The translations under genes and the position numbers were made by a program. Positions 8,367 through 15,381 of a stretch of DNA of 64,000 nt are shown in pieces. The DNA lies in the NCBI RefSeq assembly GCF_022548875.1, contig NZ_JAKZEW010000017.1, forward strand, positions 17,695 to 81,694, read 5' to 3'. The notes beneath the pieces were generated by a model that made no database searches, had not been told where the DNA came from, and was given only the letters and a program-made list of their open reading frames with translations. The DNA is from Glycomyces sp. L485 (GTDB taxonomy: Bacteria; Actinomycetota; Actinomycetes; Mycobacteriales; Micromonosporaceae). Within the stretch, counting starts at the first letter, position 1, and each line of letters starts with the position of its first letter.

Positions 8367-9797
8367 GTGAGTACCACCGAATCCGCTACGACCTCCGAGT
8401 CCCCCACCCCGGCCGGGGGCCGCGCGCAGCGCGGCCCCGGCCGTGCGGGCCTCCCCTCGTGGGTGCCGGGCGCCGCTTCGGCGCTGGTGTGGGGGGCCGG
8501 CCAGCTGATCAACCGTCAAGTCGGCAAGGCCGCTTTCTTCTTCGGGTTCTTCGCCGGCGCCATCGTCACGGAGATCGCCACCGGCAACTACTACTCCGGG
8601 ATGGAGTTCAGCCCGCGCGGCAACGGAGGGTTCTTCGCCAAAGGCCTGTGGGGCCTGGTCACGCTCGGCACGCAGCCGCGCGAGATGACCCTCACCGGTC
8701 TGACAGAGGGCGACAACTCGATCGTCCTCATGGCCAACGGCCTGATCGCGATCCTGACCATGGCGCTGCTCGCGATCCTGTGGATCTGGGGCGTCCGCGA
8801 CGCCGTCCGCTACCGCCGGACTCTGAACGCCGGTGGCGACCGCGTGACCTCGAGGGACTATTTCCAACGGCTGTGGGATGGCGCTTTCGCCTATATCGCG
8901 CTGTCGCCTGGCCTGGTGCTCATCGTGTTCATGTCGGTGCTGCCGGTCCTGTTCGGCATCCTGGTCGCCTTCACCGACTACAACCGCGACAACCTGCCCC
9001 CGAAGAACCTCGTCAGTTGGGTCGGCTTCGACAACTTCGCCACCGTCTTCTCGGTTCCCTCCTGGGCCGGGACATTCCTCGGAGTCCTCACCTGGACCTT
9101 CGTGTGGGCCGTGCTCGCCACAGCCATGACCTACATCGCGGGGATGCTCCAGGCAGTCCTCCTGGCGAACAAGAAGGTCAGATTCCCGCGCGTGTGGCGC
9201 TCGATCTTCCTGCTGCCCTGGGCAGTGCCCGGGATCGTCTCGGCCCTGGTGTTCCGGTCGATGTTCAACGGCCAGTTCGGGCCCATCAGCCAGTTTCTGG
9301 TCGACATCGGCCTGACCGACGAGCGGATCTACTGGTTCACCGACCCCTCCAGCCCCAATCTGGCTCGCGGCGTCGCACTCCTGGTGAACCTGTGGCTCGG
9401 GTTCCCGTTCTTCATGGCTCTGGTCGGCGGTGTGCTCGCCAACATCCCCGACAGCTACTACGAGGCCGCCCGCATCGACGGCGCAGGCCCGCTCCAGCAG
9501 TTCCGGTACATCACGTTTCCGGTCGTCCAGCGAGTGGTCTCACCGCTGCTGATCCTGGCGTTCGTGAGCAACTTCAACAACTTCGGCCTGATCTACTTCC
9601 TCACCGAAGGCGGCCCCGACAACGTCGACTACCGGTTCGCCGGCAGCACCGACCTCCTGGTCACCTGGTTGTTCAAGCTCACCCTCGACAACCGGCTCTA
9701 CAACATCGGAGCGGTGATGAGCCTGATCGTCTTCTTCATCGTCGGCACCATCTCGGTGTGGAACCTCAACCGGTCCAAAGCGATCCGGGAGCTGTGA
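8367..9797 (+). CDS. ABC transporter permease, MalF/GanP type
   Basis: A 476-residue membrane protein starting at GTG 8367, 12 nt after the binding-protein gene. The first 35 residues are Ser/Thr/Pro/Gly-rich and hydrophilic, followed by an extra membrane region before the core permease domain, as in MalF-like subunits. The ATPase-contact EAA loop is present as EAARIDGAGPLQQFRYITFP near the C-terminus. It forms one half of the channel with the next gene. No ATPase subunit is encoded nearby. Confidence 0.88.
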   Translation: MSTTESATTSESPTPAGGRAQRGPGRAGLPSWVPGAASALVWGAGQLINRQVGKAAFFFGFFAGAIVTEIATGNYYSGMEFSPRGNGGFFAKGLWGLVTLGTQPREMTLTGLTEGDNSIVLMANGLIAILTMALLAILWIWGVRDAVRYRRTLNAGGDRVTSRDYFQRLWDGAFAYIALSPGLVLIVFMSVLPVLFGILVAFTDYNRDNLPPKNLVSWVGFDNFATVFSVPSWAGTFLGVLTWTFVWAVLATAMTYIAGMLQAVLLANKKVRFPRVWRSIFLLPWAVPGIVSALVFRSMFNGQFGPISQFLVDIGLTDERIYWFTDPSSPNLARGVALLVNLWLGFPFFMALVGGVLANIPDSYYEAARIDGAGPLQQFRYITFPVVQRVVSPLLILAFVSNFNNFGLIYFLTEGGPDNVDYRFAGSTDLLVTWLFKLTLDNRLYNIGAVMSLIVFFIVGTISVWNLNRSKAIREL

Positions 9798-9800
9798 AAC

Positions 9801-10712
9801 ATGACTGCCACCACAAGGAATGAGCCGGGGCCACCGGCGACGCGCCAGAAGCGACCTCGCCGAGGAGACGCCGAAGGCCGTCAGCGGCTGCGCGACGGCA
9901 CCGCCGGCCTGTTCATCCACATCGAACTCGCGATCGTCGCGTTCATCGTCGTCTTCCCACTGCTGTGGGTCGTCGGCTCCTCCCTCGGGCCCGGCGGCGG
10001 CCTGGCCAACGCCACCCCGATCCCCGAGAACGCGAGCCTCGACAACTACGTCCACCTGTTCACCCAGACGGACTACGGACGCTGGTACCTCAACTCCCTG
10101 TACGTCGCCACCCTCAACATGGTCGGCAGCGTCATCCTGTCGGCTCTGTGCGGGTACGTGTTCGCGCGTATCCGCTTCCGCGGCCGCAAGGTCAGCATGC
10201 TGGGAATCCTCATCCTCCAGATGTTCCCCAGCTTCCTGACCGCCATCGCGGTCTACATGCTGTTCCTCAATTTCGGGCTGCTGGACTCCCTGACGGGGCT
10301 GGCGCTGGTGAGCATCGCCGCGGCGCTGCCGTACAACACCTGGCTGATGAAGGGCTACACCGACAACCTGCCCGCGAGTCTGGACGAGGCCGCCGCGATC
10401 GACGGCGCCGGTCGGATCACGATCTTCCGCAAGATCGTCCTGCCGCTCATGCGCCCGATGCTCACCTTCGTGGCGATCACCCAGTTCACGATCCCGTGGA
10501 TGGACTTCATCCTGCCTCGTCTGCTGCTGCAGAGCCAGGACAAGCAGACCGTGGCACTGGGCCTGTTCCAGCTGATCACGAACCAGTACCTGAACGACTT
10601 CACCACATTCGCCGCCGGTGCGGTGGTCCTCGCGGTGCCGATCACGATCCTCTACATCGTCCTGCAACGCCACCTGGTCACCGGTGCCATGGCGGGCGCG
10701 GAGAAGGGATGA
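9801..10712 (+). CDS. ABC transporter permease, MalG/GanQ type
   Basis: A 303-residue permease with about six membrane segments and the EAA loop DEAAAIDGAGRITIFRKIVLP. It starts 3 nt after the previous permease stop, so the two are co-translated. It is the MalG-like partner subunit for the importer of galactan breakdown products. Its TGA overlaps the ATG of a small frame at 10709 (ATGA). Confidence 0.88.
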   Translation: MTATTRNEPGPPATRQKRPRRGDAEGRQRLRDGTAGLFIHIELAIVAFIVVFPLLWVVGSSLGPGGGLANATPIPENASLDNYVHLFTQTDYGRWYLNSLYVATLNMVGSVILSALCGYVFARIRFRGRKVSMLGILILQMFPSFLTAIAVYMLFLNFGLLDSLTGLALVSIAAALPYNTWLMKGYTDNLPASLDEAAAIDGAGRITIFRKIVLPLMRPMLTFVAITQFTIPWMDFILPRLLLQSQDKQTVALGLFQLITNQYLNDFTTFAAGAVVLAVPITILYIVLQRHLVTGAMAGAEKG

Positions 10713-10846
10713 GCATGTACCGGGGAGCGGGTGCGGCCATGACCGCCGAGGTCGAGTCCCTCGGCGAAAGTCCCTGGGCTGGACAGGCCCTCTTCGATCT
10801 CGACGGCAGAGGCCTGTCGTCGTCGCAGGCGCTCGGCGGCGCCTGA
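10709..10846 (+). CDS. Small hypothetical protein (45 residues)
   Basis: A short frame beginning at an ATGA overlap with the permease stop and ending 24 nt before the galactanase gene. The product is 45 residues with no membrane segment or recognisable motif. GC-rich third positions and the overlap suggest it is translated by coupling, but it may instead be the remnant of a deleted gene or simply spacer. It is not recognised. Confidence 0.35.
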   Translation: MSMYRGAGAAMTAEVESLGESPWAGQALFDLDGRGLSSSQALGGA

Positions 10847-10870
10847 CCCTCGATCGCAAAGGAGCGACTA

Positions 10871-12502
10871 ATGAGACGACTATTCGCGGTGGCCCTCACG
10901 GCCACCATGTGCTTCACCGCCTTCGCCACGGCCTCCCCGGCCCAGGCCGTGCGGAGCGACTTCTACATGGGCGTCGACGTCGGCACGCTCGCCGAGGTCG
11001 AGGCGTCCGGGGAACGCTTCTACGACGACGGCGTGCAGGGCGACGCACTGCAGATCATGGCCGACAGCGGTTCCAACCTGGTGCGGCTGCGACTGTGGAA
11101 CGACCCGTACAGCTCATCGGGCCAGCCCTACGGCGGCGGCACGAACGACCTGGCGAAGACGATCGAGATGGCGCAGCGCGCCAAGGCCCTCGGCATGGAC
11201 GTCCTCCTCGACCTCCACTACTCGGACTTCTGGGCCGACCCGGGCAAGCAGTTCAAACCCAAGGCGTGGCGAAACCAGTCCTACGGCCAGCTCGTCGACT
11301 CGGTGCGGAACTACACCCGCGACGTCGTCTCCCAGATGAACGCCGCGGGCGCCAAGCCCGACATCGTCCAGGTGGGCAACGAGATCACCAACGGCATGCT
11401 CTGGCCCGAGGGCCGCACCTCCAACTGGTCGCAGCTCGGAGGCCTGCTCAAGGCCGGGATCGAGGGCGTCCACCAGGGCGCGAGCGGCATCGAGATCGCA
11501 CTGCACCTCGACCGCGGCGGCAACAACGGCGCGTACCGCAACTGGTTCGACAACGCCCACGCGCAGGGCGTCCCGTACGACATCATCGCCATGTCGTACT
11601 ACCCGTACTGGCACGGCACGATGAACCAGTTGCGGAACAACATGAACGACGTGGCCTCGCGCTACGGCAAGGACGTCCTCGTCGTCGAGACCGCGTACGC
11701 CTGGACCCTCGCGGACGGCGACGGCCGCGGCAACATCTTCACCAGCGACCACGCCGAGAGGTCGGGCTACCCGGCGACGGTGGCGGGCCAGACGCAGTTC
11801 CTGCGCGACCTGCAGGACGCCATCGCCGACGTGCCGAACGACCGCGGCCGCGGCCTGGTCTGGTGGGAGGCGGCGTGGACCGGCGACACCACCTGGGCCA
11901 CGTCGGCCGGGATGTCGTACATCGACGACCACGCCGGCGAGAGCAACTCATGGGACAACCAGACCCTGTTCGACCACAGCGGGAACAAGCTGTCGACGCT
12001 GGACGTCTTCGGCGAGGTGACCGGCGGTGGTCCCGGAGATCCCGGAGATCCCGGAGAGAATGTGCTGACCAACGGCGGCTTCGAGTCGGGCAGCGGCAGG
12101 TCGGCGTCCGGCTGGAGCGTGTGGGCGCAGGACAGCGCCGACACCGACGCGGCCTTCCGGGAGTCGCGCGGGAGCATCCACCAGGGAAGCCACAAGTTCA
12201 CGCACTGGAAGGGCTCCGCGTACGTCGTGTCCGCCTACCAGTCGCTGAGCGTCCCGAACGGGACCTACACGCTCACGGCCCAGGTCATGAACGGCGGCGG
12301 CCAGAACGCCGCGTACATGTACGCCAAGCGGCACGGCGGCGGTGAGCACCGGGCGGACCTCCCGGTGACCTCGCAGTGGACGCAGGTGTCCGTCTCGGGC
12401 ATCCAGGTCACGAACGGGCAGATCGAGGTCGGGTTCTACTCGGACGCGAATGCCGGAAACTGGATCAACGTCGACACCGTGAGCCTGTCTCGCACCGGGT
12501 GA
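10871..12502 (+). CDS. Secreted arabinogalactan endo-beta-1,4-galactanase (GH53-CBM61)
   Basis: A 543-residue secreted enzyme. A Sec signal peptide ends near residue 26 (ASPAQA). The GH53 barrel spans about 28-380, with acid/base Glu171 in QVGNEITNG and nucleophile Glu273 in VVETAYAW, plus the family segment RLRLWNDPY. After a GDPGDPG linker, residues 396-543 form a beta-sandwich that fits CBM61, a beta-1,4-galactan-binding module. It cuts galactan side chains of pectin outside the cell, and the importer and GH42 enzyme of this locus would take up and hydrolyse the fragments. The start follows AAAGGAG. A strong hairpin follows the stop, ending the operon. Confidence 0.92.
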   Translation: MRRLFAVALTATMCFTAFATASPAQAVRSDFYMGVDVGTLAEVEASGERFYDDGVQGDALQIMADSGSNLVRLRLWNDPYSSSGQPYGGGTNDLAKTIEMAQRAKALGMDVLLDLHYSDFWADPGKQFKPKAWRNQSYGQLVDSVRNYTRDVVSQMNAAGAKPDIVQVGNEITNGMLWPEGRTSNWSQLGGLLKAGIEGVHQGASGIEIALHLDRGGNNGAYRNWFDNAHAQGVPYDIIAMSYYPYWHGTMNQLRNNMNDVASRYGKDVLVVETAYAWTLADGDGRGNIFTSDHAERSGYPATVAGQTQFLRDLQDAIADVPNDRGRGLVWWEAAWTGDTTWATSAGMSYIDDHAGESNSWDNQTLFDHSGNKLSTLDVFGEVTGGGPGDPGDPGENVLTNGGFESGSGRSASGWSVWAQDSADTDAAFRESRGSIHQGSHKFTHWKGSAYVVSAYQSLSVPNGTYTLTAQVMNGGGQNAAYMYAKRHGGGEHRADLPVTSQWTQVSVSGIQVTNGQIEVGFYSDANAGNWINVDTVSLSRTG

Positions 12503-12510
12503 GTGAGACC

Positions 12511-12543
12511 GGGGAGGCCGCCAGAGCTGTGGGCGGCCTCCCC
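12511..12543 (+). terminator. Strong hairpin terminator after galactanase gene
   Basis: A perfect 12-bp stem (12511-12522 with 12532-12543) around a 9-nt loop, 8 nt after the galactanase stop. It helps decide the LacI start, because a start at GTG 12503 would place this hairpin inside the coding region. Confidence 0.8.
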
Positions 12544-12589
12544 GCCCACCGGCGATAGGGAAGAATCTGAGCTGGAACGCGAGGAAGAG

Positions 12590-13600
12590 TTGAAGGACTT
12601 GACACGGAAACGACCTACGATCAACGATGTCGCCGAGGCCTCCGGGGTCTCGCGCGGCACGGTGTCACGCGTCCTCAACGAGAAGGGGAACGTCTCACTG
12701 GCGGCGGAGACGGCGGTCCGCCGGGCGGTGGCCGAGACGGGGTACGTGGTCAACCGCGCCGCCCGCAGCCTGAAGACCAGCCGCACCGGCTCGATCGTCA
12801 TGGTCCTGTCCGAGCCGCAGGAGCGCCTGTTCGAGGACCCGAACTTCTCGGTGCTCATGCGCGTGGCGACGAACCAGCTCGCCGACCGCGACATGTCGCT
12901 GGTCCTCATGATCGCCGGCGACGACGGCGGACGCGACCGGGTGGCCCGCTACCTTCGCGGCGGCCACGCCGACGGGGCGCTGCTGATCTCCTCCCACGCG
13001 GGCGACCCGCTGCTGGAGGCCATCGAGCACAGCGGGGTTCCCACGGTGGCATGCGGCGCGGTGCTGGGGCGCGAGAGCGTCATCCCGTACGCGGCGGCCG
13101 ACGACCGCGGCGGGGCGCGCGCGATGACCGAGTACCTGGTGGAGCAGGGGCGCCGCAGGATAGGCATGATCACCGGCCCGCTCGACACCCCCGGCGGCTC
13201 GCTGCGGCTGGAGGGCTTCACGGGCGTGCTGGGCCGCAGGGCGACCAAGAGGATGGTCGTCCACGGCGACTACACGCAGGCCGGCGGTGAGGCTGCCATG
13301 CGCAAGCTGCTGGCGAACGTGCCCGACCTGGACGCGGTGTTCATCGCCTCCGATCTCATGGCCGCCGGGGCGCTCCAGGCTCTCCATGCGACGGGCCGAC
13401 GCGTCCCCGGCGACGTGGCCGTCGCCGGGTTCGACGACTCGGCGATCGCCACCGCGACCCGTCCGATGCTCACCACCGTCCGCCAGCCCCTCGCCAAGGT
13501 CGCAGAGGAGACGGTCCGCCTCCTCATCGCCCTGCTCGACGAGCGGGAGGTCGAGTCCGTGGTACTGCCGACCGAACTGATCGTTCGCGACTCGGCCTGA
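12590..13600 (+). CDS. LacI family repressor of the galactan/pectin locus
   Basis: A LacI regulator of about 336 residues. The HTH reads TINDVAEASGVSRGTVSRVLN, and the hinge and periplasmic-binding-like effector domain follow. TTG 12590 is chosen because GAGG lies 5 nt upstream and the frame then begins shortly before the HTH; the longer GTG 12503 start would contain the terminator stem. The protein sits between the importer/galactanase operon and the esterase/lyase unit, and CG-centred palindromes typical of LacI operators occur at both promoters. It is the likely repressor of all, with an oligogalactoside or similar inducer (inferred). Confidence 0.88.
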   Translation: MKDLTRKRPTINDVAEASGVSRGTVSRVLNEKGNVSLAAETAVRRAVAETGYVVNRAARSLKTSRTGSIVMVLSEPQERLFEDPNFSVLMRVATNQLADRDMSLVLMIAGDDGGRDRVARYLRGGHADGALLISSHAGDPLLEAIEHSGVPTVACGAVLGRESVIPYAAADDRGGARAMTEYLVEQGRRRIGMITGPLDTPGGSLRLEGFTGVLGRRATKRMVVHGDYTQAGGEAAMRKLLANVPDLDAVFIASDLMAAGALQALHATGRRVPGDVAVAGFDDSAIATATRPMLTTVRQPLAKVAEETVRLLIALLDEREVESVVLPTELIVRDSA

Positions 13601-13691
13601 CGCCGAGAGCGAGGCAGCCGGTTCGGCAGGCGCGGCGTACGGCTGATGCCGCCATCGCAGCACCGCGCGGAATCGACGGCGCCGTCGCCGA

Positions 13692-13705
13692 CATGATCGT
13701 TCACA
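13692..13705 (+). promoter_or_regulatory. LacI-type operator 3
   Basis: CATGATCGTTCACA matches the consensus TGTGATCGTTCACA at 12 of 14 positions. It lies 17 bp upstream of the -35 box of the esterase/lyase promoter. Confidence 0.6.
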
Positions 13706-13722
13706 GAATCGCTTTGAACGTA

Positions 13723-13751
13723 TTGACTAGATATTGACGTATGGCTATACT
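13723..13751 (+). promoter_or_regulatory. Strong sigma-A-like promoter of esterase/lyase unit
   Basis: TTGACT (13723-13728) and TATACT (13746-13751) are separated by 17 nt, the best promoter match in the window. It is bracketed by operators 3 and 4, which are centred 69 bp apart. Confidence 0.75.
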
Positions 13752-13760
13752 TCGTCTTGA

Positions 13761-13774
13761 TGGGATCGTTCACA
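13761..13774 (+). promoter_or_regulatory. LacI-type operator 4
   Basis: TGGGATCGTTCACA matches the consensus TGTGATCGTTCACA at 13 of 14 positions, the best of the four sites. It begins 9 nt after the -10 box, so it covers the start of the transcript. The remaining 200 bases before the esterase gene hold no other feature I can support. Confidence 0.7.
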
Positions 13775-13975
13775 ATCAGATCCTGAGGCCACTGACCGAA
13801 GAGGAGAAAACGCCGGCACCGGACCCCTGACCTCTGCTCCAGTGGCCCCTAGCCGTCAACACCCCAGAGGCCGGGAAGGCTCTTGCGACACTGAGCGCGC
13901 ATTCAGGGTCTCAGTACCAGATCGATCCACCTGCCGGTGGGCACCGGCCTCCGAACCATCCAAGAAGGAGTCAAC

Positions 13976-15274
13976 ATGGCAATGCAACGACGCACTTTCC
14001 TGAATCTGAGCCTCGCCGGAGCGCTGGGTGCGGGCGCGTCCCTGCTCGGCTCCGGGCAGGCGCTCGCCGATCCCGCCCCGGCCGATCCGTTCGCCGTGGG
14101 CGTGCGCAGGTACGACTGGTGGCGCGGCAGCCGCCAGTGCACCACCTACGTCTACTACCCCGCCACCGGCAGTGCCGGCGGGAATCCGATCACCGACGCC
14201 CCGACCGCCGACGGCGTCTTCCCCGTCTACAACTTCACCCACGGCTTCCAGAGCAGCCCGCAGAACTCCCTGTTCATCATCCGGGCTCTGGCCGCGGCGG
14301 GCTTCGTCGTCCCCGCCCCGCACTTCGACCACAACTTCAACGACGTCAACAACGGCAACGTCTCCCGAGACGTCTCGGAGATCATCACCCAGACCCTCGC
14401 CCTCAACAGCAGCGGGCCCCTGGCCGGGCACATCAACACCGACATCGGCGTCGGCGTCTCGGGCCACTCGCTGGGCGGCATGACCACCCACGGCCTGCTG
14501 ACCTCCTGGCCCGACAGCCGCATCATCTCGGCCAACCCGCAGTCGTGCACCGACATGGGCAACCCGTCCAGTTCCGTCTCGGCCAAGGTCCTGTTCGTCC
14601 ACGGTGACCGCGACGACCTCACGGGGTACGACTCGGCCCGGCAGGCGTACTCGGAGATCTCCTGGCCCAAGGCGTTCCTCACCTTCGTCGGCGGCAGCCA
14701 CACCAGCTTCTGGAGCGACCAGCGATTCCCCAGAACCGTCGTCGACTGGGCCCGTTGGACCATGTACGGCGACACCGCCGCTCGGGACCGCCTCCCGGCA
14801 GACGCGAGCGGGTCCGGCACCAGGTGGGAAGCCGAGTTGGGCGATCCGCCCAGCGGCTCGGGCCACTACCGCCTGACCGCCCAGCACAGCGGCAAGTTCG
14901 CCGACATCGACGCCAGGTCCACCGCCGCCGGGGCACTGCTCATCCAGTGGGCCCCCACCGGTCGGACCAACCAGGACTTCGAGTTCGTCGACTCGGGCGA
15001 CGACCACTACCGGATCAAGGCGCGTCACAGCGGTCTGGTCCTCCAGGTCGCCGACAACAGCAGCGGAGCCGACATCACCCAGCAGCCGGACACGAACGCC
15101 GCGAACCAGCAGTGGCGCATCGTCGACCACGGCGACGGCACGGTCAGCCTCATCAACCGGGCCTCCGGCCTGGCCATGGACGTCTGGGAGTGGTCCTCCG
15201 ACGACGGCGCCCGCATCTCCCAGTGGGAGTACACAGGCGACTCCAACCAGCGCTTCTCCCGTCAAGCCGTCTGA
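13976..15274 (+). CDS. Tat-exported alpha/beta-hydrolase with C-terminal ricin-type lectin domain
   Basis: A 432-residue secreted hydrolase. The N-terminus has a twin-arginine signal (QRRTFLNLSLAG) and a probable cleavage after QALA near residue 31. The alpha/beta-hydrolase domain has the nucleophile elbow GHSLGG (Ser165), a probable acid Asp in HGDRDD (213-214) and His242 in GGSHTSF, so the triad is complete. Residues 298-432 form a CBM13/ricin B-like domain with repeated Q-W segments. AAGGAG lies 5 nt before ATG 13976. Next to a rhamnogalacturonan lyase it is probably an esterase removing acyl groups from pectin, but a cutinase-like polyester activity cannot be excluded. Confidence 0.8.
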   Translation: MAMQRRTFLNLSLAGALGAGASLLGSGQALADPAPADPFAVGVRRYDWWRGSRQCTTYVYYPATGSAGGNPITDAPTADGVFPVYNFTHGFQSSPQNSLFIIRALAAAGFVVPAPHFDHNFNDVNNGNVSRDVSEIITQTLALNSSGPLAGHINTDIGVGVSGHSLGGMTTHGLLTSWPDSRIISANPQSCTDMGNPSSSVSAKVLFVHGDRDDLTGYDSARQAYSEISWPKAFLTFVGGSHTSFWSDQRFPRTVVDWARWTMYGDTAARDRLPADASGSGTRWEAELGDPPSGSGHYRLTAQHSGKFADIDARSTAAGALLIQWAPTGRTNQDFEFVDSGDDHYRIKARHSGLVLQVADNSSGADITQQPDTNAANQQWRIVDHGDGTVSLINRASGLAMDVWEWSSDDGARISQWEYTGDSNQRFSRQAV

Positions 15275-15381
15275 CCCATAGCGATCCGATCCGACGATGA
15301 CGGCGTCGCACGGTATCCCGGCATACAGTGTCGGCGCCGTCTCGGTCGGGTGCCCCGCAACCCACTACGCACGGAGCAATC

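Noticed and set aside
12503..12589. GTG 12503 as the start of the first LacI gene
   Set aside because: It would translate through a perfect 12-bp terminator stem and adds residues unlike LacI N-termini.
13676..13687. GACGGCGCCGTC palindrome as an additional operator
   Set aside because: It is GC-only, occurs once, differs from the shared operator consensus and is expected by chance in such DNA.
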